64,000 bases of DNA. Source: DASTFY01 sp963829955 (GTDB lineage: Bacteria > Actinomycetota > Acidimicrobiia > Acidimicrobiales > Ilumatobacteraceae). Under the pieces are notes generated by a model. That model saw only the letters and a list, made by a program, of their open reading frames with translations, did no database searches and was not told the DNA's origin. The DNA is taken from contig CAWHKS010000001.1 of assembly GCA_963829955.1 (NCBI GenBank), positions 186,001-250,000 on the forward strand, written 5' to 3'. This document shows, piece by piece, positions 43,285 through 51,470 of this stretch (positions are counted from its first letter, which is position 1; every line of letters begins with the position of its first letter). The position numbers and the translations under genes are program-made.

Positions 43285-44571
43285 ATGACGCACTCCCGCA
43301 CCTGGTACCGGTGGGCGCTGCTGGTCATCGTGCTGGTGTCGCTGGCCTTCCGCGTCGCCTACGTGCTGGCCGCCAAGCCGGGCGACGAGCTCAAGGGCGA
43401 CCAGTTCTACTACTCGATCCAGGCCCGGCTGATCGCCGACGGCCGGGGCTTCGAAGAGCCGTTCAACGACGGAGCCGCGGCGGCCGACCACCCGCCGATG
43501 ACCGCGCTGGTGGTTGCTCTCGTCTCCTGGGGAGACTCGGAACCGGTCATGCGCCAACGCCTTCTGATGGCCTTCCTCGGCGTGGGGGTGGTGTGGCTGG
43601 TCGGGCTGCTCGGTATGAGGGTGGTCGGCCGGCGCGGAGGCCTCATCGCCGCCGGCCTGACCGGCATCTACGCCGCGTTCTGGATGAACGACGGCCTCGT
43701 CATGTCCGAAACCCTGTCCGCGCTCTGCATCACCGGGCTCTTGCTGGCCATCTACCGGTACCTGGAGCGCCCTCTCGCCGGCCGCGCCGCGCTCGTCGGG
43801 CTGCTGACCGGGCTCACGGCCCTGGCCCGAGCCGAGATGCTGCTCGTCATTCCACTCGTCCTGGTGCCGATCATGCTGTTCCGCCGGTTCGGCGCGCCGG
43901 CCGCCCAGCGCGCCCGCTGGGGCCACCTGGGCCTGGCCGTCGGCGTCACCGTCGCCGCGCTGGCGCCGTGGACCATCTACAACCTCAGCCGGTTCGAGCG
44001 GCCGGTACTGCTGTCGACCAACGAGGGGCTCACCATCTACGGCGCCAACTGTCCGGAGACCTACGGCGGCCCCGCCATCGGGTTCTGGAGCATCAACTGC
44101 GCGCTCGCCTATCCGATGCCCGAAGGGGTCGACCAGTCCGAGAAGTCGGTCGTCTTCCGGCGGGCCGGGCTCGACCACCTACGCGAGAACCTCGACCGGC
44201 TTCCCGCCGTGGTCGTGGCCCGTCAGCTCAGGGCGTGGAGCCTGCCGTGGCGACTCGATCAGATGGTCTTCTACAACACGGGCGAGGGCCGCGAGCGCTG
44301 GGCGTCCTGGATCGGCATCGTGCAGTTCTGGCTGCTGGTGCCCGTCGCCGTCGCGGGAGGCGTGGTGCTCCACCGCCGTCGCGTGCGGCTGCTGCCGCTG
44401 GTGGCGATGCCAGTACTCGTGTTCATCGTGGCGACGTTGTTCTACGGCCTGCCTCGCTTTCGGCTGCCGGCCGAGATCGCCTTCGTCGTGCTGGCCGCAG
44501 CGGCACTCGACCAGGCCTGGTCGAGGTGGCGTGAGCGAACGGACGACGCCGCTCTGAGCGACCCTGCGTAG
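43285..44571 (+). CDS. GT39/PMT-like GT-C membrane glycosyltransferase
   Basis: The product has 428 residues with about ten membrane helices. The first outside loop contains the acidic residues of GT-C enzymes (GDELKGDQFYYSIQARLIAD and EEPFNDGAAAADHPPMTA). Middle motifs FWMNDGLVMSETL and TALARAEMLLVIP are those of the ArnT/PMT-like group (PF13231). It likely transfers a sugar from a polyprenyl carrier outside the membrane. Operon partner: the GT2 gene just upstream. Confidence 0.88.
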   Translation: MTHSRTWYRWALLVIVLVSLAFRVAYVLAAKPGDELKGDQFYYSIQARLIADGRGFEEPFNDGAAAADHPPMTALVVALVSWGDSEPVMRQRLLMAFLGVGVVWLVGLLGMRVVGRRGGLIAAGLTGIYAAFWMNDGLVMSETLSALCITGLLLAIYRYLERPLAGRAALVGLLTGLTALARAEMLLVIPLVLVPIMLFRRFGAPAAQRARWGHLGLAVGVTVAALAPWTIYNLSRFERPVLLSTNEGLTIYGANCPETYGGPAIGFWSINCALAYPMPEGVDQSEKSVVFRRAGLDHLRENLDRLPAVVVARQLRAWSLPWRLDQMVFYNTGEGRERWASWIGIVQFWLLVPVAVAGGVVLHRRRVRLLPLVAMPVLVFIVATLFYGLPRFRLPAEIAFVVLAAAALDQAWSRWRERTDDAALSDPA

Positions 44572-44614
44572 TTCTCCCGCGTGGGCATTTCGGCGCTCGT
44601 TCGGCGATTTGCGG

Positions 44615-45325
44615 TCAATTGGTCTCGGAGGCCGCCGACGGTGGCGGTTCATCGAACTCGTCGTGACGGCGGTACCAGAACGACTGCGGCGCCTGCGGCC
44701 AGCCCTCCGGCGCGTCCTCATCGTCGGACTGCCCGCCATAGGGCGTGAGCGACATGAGGCTCCAGATGCTGCCGATGCCCTGGACCATGGGCCCGTGCTG
44801 GAGGAAGTAGGTGCGGTACACGTCGTCGCCGTCGCGCAGAAAGACGTTGAGCCCGAACCACTCATCGACGCCGAAGTCAGCCGAGAAGCGCTCGGTACAG
44901 ATCGTGTACCAGGGCACGTCGGTCCAGCCCATGCGCTCGGCGTAGCGGCGGAGGTTCGCCTGTGGTGCCGGTGAGGCCATGGCGAAAGTGATGTCGCGGG
45001 CGTGCAGGAGGCGCAGGTCGGGAACGCCGTCGGCGACCGATGAGCAGCCGGCGCACCCGGCGTCGGGCCAGCCGTCGACGCCCTCCTCGAAGAAGAACCG
45101 GTAGAGGATGAGCTGGCTGCGCCCATCGAACAGCTCGGGCAGCGACCGCCGCCCATCGGAGCCCTCGAAGACGTAGTCGTGGTCGACCCGCACCATCGGC
45201 ATGCGCTTGCGGGCGGCGGCGAGCTGGTGCATCGCGGTGGCAACAGTCTGCTCGCGCTCGGTGATGGCCGCCAGGGCGGCGTGCCATTGGGCTTGGCTGA
45301 CAACAGCAGGGCGGGCGATGGTCAT
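44615..45325 (-). CDS. DUF899 thioredoxin-like protein (first copy)
   Basis: The product has 236 residues. DUF899 (PF05988) is a thioredoxin-like family; here Cys91 and Cys94 (DAGCAGCSS) form the CxxC. FFFEEGVDGWPDAGC, TFAMASPAPQANLRRYAERM and the C-terminal GWPQAPQSFWYRRHDEFD are family blocks. The ATG at 45325 is chosen because it starts the usual MTIARPAVVS N-terminus. It is downstream of a second DUF899 gene on the same strand (111-base gap). The function is unknown; a redox role is inferred from the fold. Confidence 0.88.
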   Translation of the reverse strand: MTIARPAVVSQAQWHAALAAITEREQTVATAMHQLAAARKRMPMVRVDHDYVFEGSDGRRSLPELFDGRSQLILYRFFFEEGVDGWPDAGCAGCSSVADGVPDLRLLHARDITFAMASPAPQANLRRYAERMGWTDVPWYTICTERFSADFGVDEWFGLNVFLRDGDDVYRTYFLQHGPMVQGIGSIWSLMSLTPYGGQSDDEDAPEGWPQAPQSFWYRRHDEFDEPPPSAASETN

Positions 45326-45437
45326 AGGCAGGTATTTCCCGGAAGCTCGCACGATTACACGCGTGGCGGGTGCGACGGCGACCGCCCGCGGCACGCCACG
45401 TCTGCCGATCCGGTGGGGGCCGTACGGCGGTGGCGCG

Positions 45438-46256
45438 TCAGTGGTGCGGACCCTGGCGGCCGAGGGTCTCCGCCGGGATCGCGCCGGGGCGGGTCCACTG
45501 CGGCACGGGCCGGCTGGTCGGGCCCCAGGTGGCGACCCCATCGGCGTCCGAGCGCCAGTACCAGCAGATCGGCGAACCATGCCCACCGACCGGCGAGCCG
45601 GCCTCAGGGGCCTCGGGCCAGCCGTCGGGGTTCTCCTCCCACCCCTCGCGGCGGCCGTAGGGAGTCATGTCGAGCAGGCCCAAGGACCCGTTGACGGGCT
45701 CGTCGCCACGGCCCGTCGTGGAGTAGGTGAGGAAGACGCGGCCGCCGTCGCGGAGGAAACAGACGATGTGTCCCATTTCTCCGCCGACCGGCGCCTCCAC
45801 ATCCCGCACCGAGTACCAGGGCTGGGTGTAACCCATGAACTCGACGTAGCGAGCCACCTCGTCCCACGAGCCCGAGGTCAAGAAGGCGAACGAGACGCCC
45901 CGGGCGTTGAGGTAGACGGCGTCCTTCACGTGCCAGGCCGTGGTGGTGCAGCCCTCACACTGCCCCTGGTGCGGCGCGCCGTCGTACCACATGTGCTTGT
46001 AGACCACGAGCTCGTCGCGACCCTGGAACAGGTCGAGGAACGGGACCGGCCCGTGAACGCCCGTGACCTCGACCGCGCCGTCGAATTCGACCATCGGCAG
46101 CCTCCGCCGGGCCGCGGCGATCGCGTCGCCCTCACGGGTGTGCGCCTTCTCGCGGACCAGCAGCTCATCACGCGCCGCCTGCCATGTGGCCAGGTCGACG
46201 ACTGGCGGCTTGCCGGGAAGGTTGCTGCTCGTCGCGTTGCCGGATGTGGTGGCCAT
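45438..46256 (-). CDS. DUF899 thioredoxin-like protein (second copy)
   Basis: The product has 272 residues. Cys100 and Cys103 (GQCEGCTT) form the CxxC. It shares the family pattern with the neighbour (REKAHTREGDAIAAARRRLP and YVEFMGYTQPWYSVRDVEAP) but is not a close copy, so the pair is an old duplication or two separate arrivals. It ends with a longer tail than the other copy. It is divergent from the GFA-family gene. Confidence 0.88.
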   Translation of the reverse strand: MATTSGNATSSNLPGKPPVVDLATWQAARDELLVREKAHTREGDAIAAARRRLPMVEFDGAVEVTGVHGPVPFLDLFQGRDELVVYKHMWYDGAPHQGQCEGCTTTAWHVKDAVYLNARGVSFAFLTSGSWDEVARYVEFMGYTQPWYSVRDVEAPVGGEMGHIVCFLRDGGRVFLTYSTTGRGDEPVNGSLGLLDMTPYGRREGWEENPDGWPEAPEAGSPVGGHGSPICWYWRSDADGVATWGPTSRPVPQWTRPGAIPAETLGRQGPHH

Positions 46257-46439
46257 GATGTCCTCCGCTGTCTCGGGCCCGTGGGCGCGCGGGCACCTCG
46301 GGAGCCTGTCAGCTGAGACGGCTCAAAGTGCCGAGACTCATCGGCGTGAGTGGCGAGGCGCTCAGCGAGTCCCGGTCGTGGACTCGCGTGGTGCTCGCGG
46401 CGACTGACGATGAGCGGGCCGACGGCTACGTTCGCCTGA

Positions 46440-46856
46440 ATGGGTGCGGGATCAGCAACGGAGCAGACCGCGTCGGGTAGGTGTGAGTGTGGCGGCGTCA
46501 GCTACACCGTCGCGGGGCCTTTGCGGCCGGTGTGGAACTGTCACTGCCACAGATGTCGCAGGTTCACCGGGCATCACATGGCGGCCACCGGATCGTCGAC
46601 GGCCGACGTGCGGTTCGCGAGCGACACGACCCTGACGTGGTACTCGCCCGACCCCAGCGTGGCGTACGCATTCTGTTCGAGATGTGGTTCCTCGTTGTTC
46701 TGGCGTGCTGCGGCGCGACCAGACCACCTGTCGATCTGCGCCGGCACACTCGACGAGCCCACCGGCCTGCAGACCACCCACGCCTGGTGGATGGCTGAGC
46801 ACGGCGACTACCACACGCCCGAGCCGAACGTGGAGGAGTTCCTACACGACGCCTGA
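46440..46856 (+). CDS. GFA / CENP-V family zinc protein
   Basis: The product has 138 residues. The GFA-domain zinc ligands are seen: Cys15 and Cys17 (CECGG), Cys34, Cys36 and Cys39 (CHCHRC), Cys79 and Cys82 (CSRCGS). The family includes glutathione-dependent formaldehyde-activating enzyme, but most actinobacterial members, which lack glutathione, have no proven role. ATG at 46440. 65 bases separate it from the TOPRIM gene. Confidence 0.9.
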   Translation: MGAGSATEQTASGRCECGGVSYTVAGPLRPVWNCHCHRCRRFTGHHMAATGSSTADVRFASDTTLTWYSPDPSVAYAFCSRCGSSLFWRAAARPDHLSICAGTLDEPTGLQTTHAWWMAEHGDYHTPEPNVEEFLHDA

Positions 46857-46921
46857 TCCACGGGCACCTGCGCCACCAAGCTCGGTCGTAGCGTTCGTGG
46901 CGACCGCAACCCCGTGAGGCG

Positions 46922-47557
46922 ATGACGATGGAGGACACGACACCGACCCGACAGCACGCCTGGGGCGAGTTCTCACGGCGGATGCTGGCCGACCTCCAGT
47001 CTGAAGCATTGTCCGGCGCGCCGCATACGGTCGTCCTCGTCGAAGGCTTGAGTGACTACGTCGCGATCCAGGCCGTCGCACGCAAGCGCGGGCGGGAGTT
47101 CGATGGCGAGGGCATCGTCATCGTCCCGATGGGCGGCGCCACGAACGTCCGGAGGTTCCTCACGACCTTCGGTCCGCGTGGCCGCAACGCCCGGATCGCC
47201 GCGCTGTGCGACGCGGCCGAGGCCGAGTACTTCGCCCGGGCTCTCGCGGCCTCGGGCCTAGAGAGCGACCGAGCAGAATTGCTCTTCGTGTGCGACCGGG
47301 ACCTGGAGGACGAGCTGATCCGGGCTCTCGGTGGCACCGAGGTCGAATCAGTCATCGACCGCGCCGGCGAGCTGCCATCGCTGCGAACACTCCAACAGAT
47401 GCCGGCCCATCGCGATCGTCCGCACGCCCAGCAGCTCCACCGGTTCATGGGCACGCGCTCGGCGCGCAAGTACCGCTACGCGCAGTTGCTTGCCGAGGCG
47501 CTCCCGCCCGAAGACGTTCCCCGCCCACTTCGTGAGCTGGTCGATTCCCTCGCCTGA
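46922..47557 (+). CDS. Stand-alone OLD-type TOPRIM domain protein
   Basis: The product has 211 residues. The TOPRIM metal motif is VVLVEGLSDYVAIQAV with Glu41, followed by VPMGGATNVRRF and ALCDAAEAEYF with Asp97 in place of the usual DxD. This matches the TOPRIM part of OLD-family nucleases, without the ABC-type ATPase domain. OLD TOPRIM domains nick or cut DNA, often in phage defence with a separate partner. No ATPase or UvrD-like helicase partner (as in Gabija) is nearby. The C-terminal 70 residues are helical. Confidence 0.8.
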   Translation: MTMEDTTPTRQHAWGEFSRRMLADLQSEALSGAPHTVVLVEGLSDYVAIQAVARKRGREFDGEGIVIVPMGGATNVRRFLTTFGPRGRNARIAALCDAAEAEYFARALAASGLESDRAELLFVCDRDLEDELIRALGGTEVESVIDRAGELPSLRTLQQMPAHRDRPHAQQLHRFMGTRSARKYRYAQLLAEALPPEDVPRPLRELVDSLA

Positions 47558-47564
47558 CTCCGCG

Positions 47565-48302
47565 CTAGTCGATCGTCTCGGGCGCCTGGCGGCGCGTCAG
47601 CAAGTCCCGCGCTCCCCATCGCGTGACCAGCAGCATCGACTCCACGATGATGCGGCTCGACATCTTCGACTCGCCGTATTGACGGTCGCGGAAGATGATC
47701 GGCGACTCCATCACCCGGTAGCCGGCGCGGACGAGCCGCCGGACCAGCTCGGTCAGGAAGGCATAACCCTCGGCTGTCGTGCTGGACGGTTCGATGGACG
47801 CCAGCGCACTGGCCCGGTAGGCCCGGAACCCGGACGTGCAGTCGCGCACCTGGAGCCGCAGGACCAGCGACGTGTACCGGTTGCCCCAGCGCGACAGGAC
47901 CCGGCGGTGCAGTGGCCAGTCCTCGGTCGCTCCGCCCGGCACGTACCGGGAGCCGATCACGGCGTCGGCGCCCGCCTCCAGCAGCGCCAGCAGCTCGGGC
48001 AGCGAGGCCGGATCGTGGGAGAAGTCGACGTCCATCGACACGACGGCGTCATACCCCTCGTCGAGCGCGACGACGAACCCCTCGCGGTAGGCGCTGCCGA
48101 GGCCATGCTTGCCGGGCCGGCGCAGCAACTTGATCTGGCCGAGCTCGGCGGCCACCTCCTCGACGATCGAGGCCGTCCCGTCGGGGCTGTTGTCGTCGAC
48201 CACGAGGATGTCCGCGGTCGGCAGGGTCGATCGCACCGCCGCCAGGAGATTCGCCACGTTCTCGCGCTCGTTGTAAGTCGGCAGCACCACGATCGTACGC
48301 AC
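47565..48302 (-). CDS. Polyprenol monophosphomannose synthase (Ppm1/DPM1-like GT2)
   Basis: The product has 245 residues. Motifs: LPTYNERENV (7-16), DDNSPDG (36-42), GLGSAYREGF, MDVDFSHDP (90-98) with the metal-binding DxD, then DCTSGFRAYRASAL and FLTELVRRLVRAGYRVMESP. This pattern is specific to dolichol/polyprenol-phosphate mannose synthases. The product, polyprenyl-phosphate mannose, is donor for GT-C mannosyltransferases such as the PIG-V-like protein at 38969. It is 12 bases downstream of the GT4 gene. Confidence 0.9.
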   Translation of the reverse strand: MRTIVVLPTYNERENVANLLAAVRSTLPTADILVVDDNSPDGTASIVEEVAAELGQIKLLRRPGKHGLGSAYREGFVVALDEGYDAVVSMDVDFSHDPASLPELLALLEAGADAVIGSRYVPGGATEDWPLHRRVLSRWGNRYTSLVLRLQVRDCTSGFRAYRASALASIEPSSTTAEGYAFLTELVRRLVRAGYRVMESPIIFRDRQYGESKMSSRIIVESMLLVTRWGARDLLTRRQAPETID

Positions 48303-48314
48303 GGTCCGACCACG

Positions 48315-49552
48315 CTACCTGGGGCGACCTGTCACCACGCGGTGGAAGATCCGGAGTACCCCCAGGGCCGATGCGTCCCAGGTGAGGGTACGGGCGCGGG
48401 CCAGGGCGGCGACCCCGAGGCGCAGCCGCAGGGCGTTGTCACCGAGGACCATCGCCAGCGCCTCACCCAGGCGTTCGGGCGGTGCCAGCAGTCCGGTGCG
48501 GCCGTCGACGACGGAGCAGCGGTGGCCGCGGATGTCGGTGGCGACAGCGGGCGTCCCGCACGCCGCCGCCTCCGTCATCGTCAGGCCCCATCCCTCGGCC
48601 AGGGATCCGCTGGCCACGACCCAGGCCCGCCGGTATTCCTCGCGCAGCGAAACGCGATCGAGGTGCCCGGGCAGGTCGACCCAGTCCTGCGCTCCGTAGG
48701 CCCGCACCCAATCCTCCAGCTCCGCGCGCAGCGGACCATCGCCGATCAACCGGAGCTGGAGATCGGGGACGGTGACGCGTGCCTCGGCCGCGGCGTCGAG
48801 GAGGAGACCGAAGCGCTTGACGGGCGCCATGCGGCCGGCGGCCACAACGAGCGGCGTCGGGCTCTTGGGCGTCGGCGGGTCGCCCGGGTTGAAGTAGGGA
48901 TCGACGCCGTTGTCGACCGCGGTGACGCGCTCGGGTCGCAGACCGAGACCGAGGAGCTCGTCGCGCGTCGCCTCGGAGGGCGTGACGACCTCGGAGGACC
49001 GGTAGAAGGGGGCGCGAGGCGCGCCTCCAGCAGACGGCCGGCTCCGGCGAGCGGGCCGGGCATGATCTGGTCCCACATCGGGCCGTGGACGTGGTGGAGG
49101 ATCGTGATGTGGGGTCGCCGATACCAGACCGGCGAGAACCACGGCACCCCGTTCCACACCTCGACCAGGCCGTCCGAGCGCCCCATGCGGCCCGCCAGCT
49201 CGGAAACGGCGGTGCGCGGGAACACGGTGTAACGGCTGCCCCGGCGGACGACGTCGTACCCGTGGCGACGGTCGGTGGCGGGCAGGCCGGCGGCGGCCGA
49301 GGTGCGGTGCAGGACGTCCAAGCCGGCAGCCGCCCAGCGCCGCATGAACTCGTCGGCGTGGACCTCGGACCCTCCGGCGTCCCGATCGTCCAGGTCCCGC
49401 CAGGCCAGCACGTGCACCCGTCGCACGCCCCTGTCCATGACCTCCCCGACGAGCCGGTCGATCTCAGCGAGTGCCGCGGCCGGTTCGGGCATCGTGGCCG
49501 GCTCGGGCATCCGGGTCACGGTAGCGGTGGGTCCCCCTGCCGCCGTCGTCAT
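48315..49552 (-). CDS. GT4 family glycosyltransferase, frameshifted
   Basis: From the ATG at 49552 the first frame gives the N-terminal half (HVLAWRDLDDRDAGGSEVHA, DVLHRTSAAAGLPAT, ITILHHVHGPMWDQIMPGPL) up to about 49012. At the five-G run 49008-49012 one base is missing. The next frame continues FYRSSEVVTPSEATRDELLG, then VVAAGRMAPVKRFGLLLDAA and the GT4 donor site GSLAEGWGLTMTEAAACGTP, ending at 48315. Restored, it has about 412 residues and all GT-B parts. It probably adds a sugar from a nucleotide donor in the cytoplasm. A homopolymer indel makes sequencing error likely. Confidence 0.82.
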
Positions 49553-49605
49553 GCTGCGAGGTGCCCCGGGGGCGGGCGGGTCACCCCACTACGATCCACC
49601 CTCCG

Positions 49606-50049
49606 ATGCCTGCCTCCCAGGCCCCTGCCTTCCCGCCCTCCCGGACCCGCGCTTTCCCGCCCTCCCGGACCCGCGCCTTCCCGCCCTCCCGGACCCGCGC
49701 CTTCCCGCCGCCGGGGTCCATCGCCCGCTTCAGCGACCACGTCGTGGCCCACGACCTGCCCGCGCTCCCCGCGGACCGGCGAGCCGAGACCGTGGCCTTC
49801 GCCGGGCGCCGCATCGCCATGCTCCCCTCACCGATCAAGCTCGGCGTGGGCGCGGCAGCCATCCTGGTCGACGGCCTGGGCCGCGTGATGGGCCTGCGCC
49901 GGTTGGTCCGCCTGCTCGCTGCCCGCCCGTTGCCGGTGCTGGGCGAGTACGTCCGGCTCGTGCGGTCGTTGGCCTACGCCTATGTCTGGGACACGTGGCC
50001 GGACACGGAGCCCGACGGCGCACCGAGCCACGCCGGCGCGTCACCGTGA
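49606..50049 (+). CDS. Small protein with Pro-rich octapeptide repeats
   Basis: The product has 147 residues from the ATG at 49606. Residues about 9-35 are three and a half copies of FPPSRTRA, coded by a 24-bp tandem repeat. After that comes SIARFSDHVVAHDLPALPAD, a hydrophobic stretch (LPSPIKLGVGAAAILVDGLG) and ALARPLPVLGEYVRLVRSLA-like helix ending VWDTWPD. No family recognised. The GTG of the GMC oxidoreductase overlaps its stop (GTGA), so it may be a small subunit or membrane adaptor of that enzyme, as in other GMC dehydrogenases with a small subunit. This is inference. Confidence 0.65.
   Translation: MPASQAPAFPPSRTRAFPPSRTRAFPPSRTRAFPPPGSIARFSDHVVAHDLPALPADRRAETVAFAGRRIAMLPSPIKLGVGAAAILVDGLGRVMGLRRLVRLLAARPLPVLGEYVRLVRSLAYAYVWDTWPDTEPDGAPSHAGASP
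49630..49710 (+). repeat. 24-bp tandem repeat, three copies plus a partial one
   Basis: Units at 49630-49653, 49654-49677 and 49678-49701 differ at a single base; a partial copy runs to 49710. In frame they encode FPPSRTRA. Copy number is likely variable between strains. Confidence 0.9.
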
Positions 50050-51470
50050 AGCTCGACGCCGACATCCTCGTCGTCGGGTCCGGCGCCGGCGGCGCCCCGA
50101 CCGCCGCGCTGCTGGCCGAGGCCGGCTTCGACGTGCTCGTGCTCGAAGAGGGCGAGATGGTCCGCCAGGGCGAGGTGGTGCCGTTCTCGCTCGAGCAGAT
50201 GGACCGGCAGTACCGGGCGGGTGGGGTGACCGCGGCGCTCGGCCTCCCCTCGATCGCCTACACGGAGGGCTGCTGCGCCGGCGGTGGCACCGAGGTCAAC
50301 AGCGGCCTCTACCGGCGGCCGCCCGAAGCGGTGCTCGAACGGTGGCGGCGCGAGCGCCAGCTCGTCGACTTCGACGCCGACGAGCTCTTCCGCATCTGCG
50401 ACGAGGTGGAGCGGGAGCTGTCCGTGCAGACCGTGCCCGGCGCGCAGACCCCGGCCAGCGAGGCCCTGCGGCGCGGCGCCGCCGCCCTCGACTGGCGCCA
50501 CGACGAGATCCCCCGCTGGATGACCTACCCCGCGGGAGGCGACGCCCGTTCCGGTCGCCGGCGGAGCATGACCGAGACCTATCTCCCCCGCGCCACCGCC
50601 GCCGGAGCTCGATTGCTGACCGGCCACCGCGTCGATCGCCTCGTGCTCGACGGCACGAGAGCCATGCGGGCCGCTGTCACCGGGCCGGACGGCGAGGCGG
50701 GCGCGGTCGACTTCCGCCACGTCGTGGTCTGCGGCGGCGCCATCCAGACCCCGGCCTTGCTGCAGCGCTCGGGCCTGCGCCGCAACATCGGCGGGGCCCT
50801 GGCCGTGCATCCCACCGTCAAGCTGGCTGCCCGCTTCGACGAGGCGGTCAACGTGCCCGACGACGTGCCGGTGCACCAGGTGAAGGAGTTCTCACCGGAT
50901 CTGTCGTTCGGCGGCTCGGCCTCGTCGGCCGGGCTCGTGGCCTTGGCCCTCAGCGATGAGTGGGAGCGCTTCGGTCCCGCCATCGTCGACTGGGAGCACT
51001 TGGCCGTGTACTACGCCGCCATCACCAGCGAGGGACGGGGCCGGGTCCAGGCCATCCCCGGGCTCCGCGATCCCCTCGTCACCTACCGCCTCACCTCCCG
51101 CGACAAGGCCCTGCTCGGGCGGGGGCTGGCCCGGCTGGCGCTGCTCATGCTGGAGTCCGGCGCCACAGAGGTGTACCCCTCGTACCGCGGGGCGCCGATC
51201 GTGCGCCGTCCATCGGACCTCGCCACGCTGCAGGGCACGTTCGGCGTGTCGAAGGCCGCCGTCATGACCGTGCACCTGTGCTCGACCGTGCCCTTCGGTG
51301 AGGACCGCCGCGCCGCCACGGACAGCTTCGGTGTCGTCCGCGGCACCACGAACGTCCGCGTCAACGACGCCTCGCTGCTGCCGGACGCTCCCGGCGTCAA
51401 CCCCCAGGCGTCCGTGATGGCCGTCGCCATCCGCAACGCCCGGCGCTTCATCGAGACGGTGAAACCGTGA
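50046..51470 (+). CDS. GMC-type FAD-dependent oxidoreductase
   Basis: The product has 474 residues from the GTG at 50046. The FAD site is ILVVGSGAGGAPTAALLAEA (8-27) with LVLEEGE, then YTEGCCAGGGTEVNSGLYRR, VVCGGAIQTPALLQRSGL and the C-terminal GMC block NVRVNDASLLPDAPGVNPQA. It oxidises an alcohol or sugar-type CH-OH group. There is no Tat or Sec signal, so it is cytoplasmic. GTGA overlaps join it to the genes on both sides. Position beside two SDRs and AftD suggests oxidation of a sugar or lipid-linked sugar, but no substrate can be read. Confidence 0.9.
   Translation: MKLDADILVVGSGAGGAPTAALLAEAGFDVLVLEEGEMVRQGEVVPFSLEQMDRQYRAGGVTAALGLPSIAYTEGCCAGGGTEVNSGLYRRPPEAVLERWRRERQLVDFDADELFRICDEVERELSVQTVPGAQTPASEALRRGAAALDWRHDEIPRWMTYPAGGDARSGRRRSMTETYLPRATAAGARLLTGHRVDRLVLDGTRAMRAAVTGPDGEAGAVDFRHVVVCGGAIQTPALLQRSGLRRNIGGALAVHPTVKLAARFDEAVNVPDDVPVHQVKEFSPDLSFGGSASSAGLVALALSDEWERFGPAIVDWEHLAVYYAAITSEGRGRVQAIPGLRDPLVTYRLTSRDKALLGRGLARLALLMLESGATEVYPSYRGAPIVRRPSDLATLQGTFGVSKAAVMTVHLCSTVPFGEDRRAATDSFGVVRGTTNVRVNDASLLPDAPGVNPQASVMAVAIRNARRFIETVKP

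Noticed and set aside
41142..44534. Open frame of 1130 codons on the plus strand
   Set aside because: It runs antisense through uxs and ugd and out of frame through the GT2 and GT-C genes. Its composition is the Arg/Gly/Ala-rich type of GC-rich shadow frames.
44591..44614. Second copy of the inverted-repeat arm seen at 37921-37933
   Set aside because: Only part of one arm is similar (TCGTTCGGCGATTTGCGG); there is no matching second arm, so it does not support a repeat family.
46922..47557. TOPRIM gene as part of a Gabija-like or other known defence system
   Set aside because: No ATPase, helicase or other defence gene is adjacent; neighbours are a GFA protein and glycosyltransferases.
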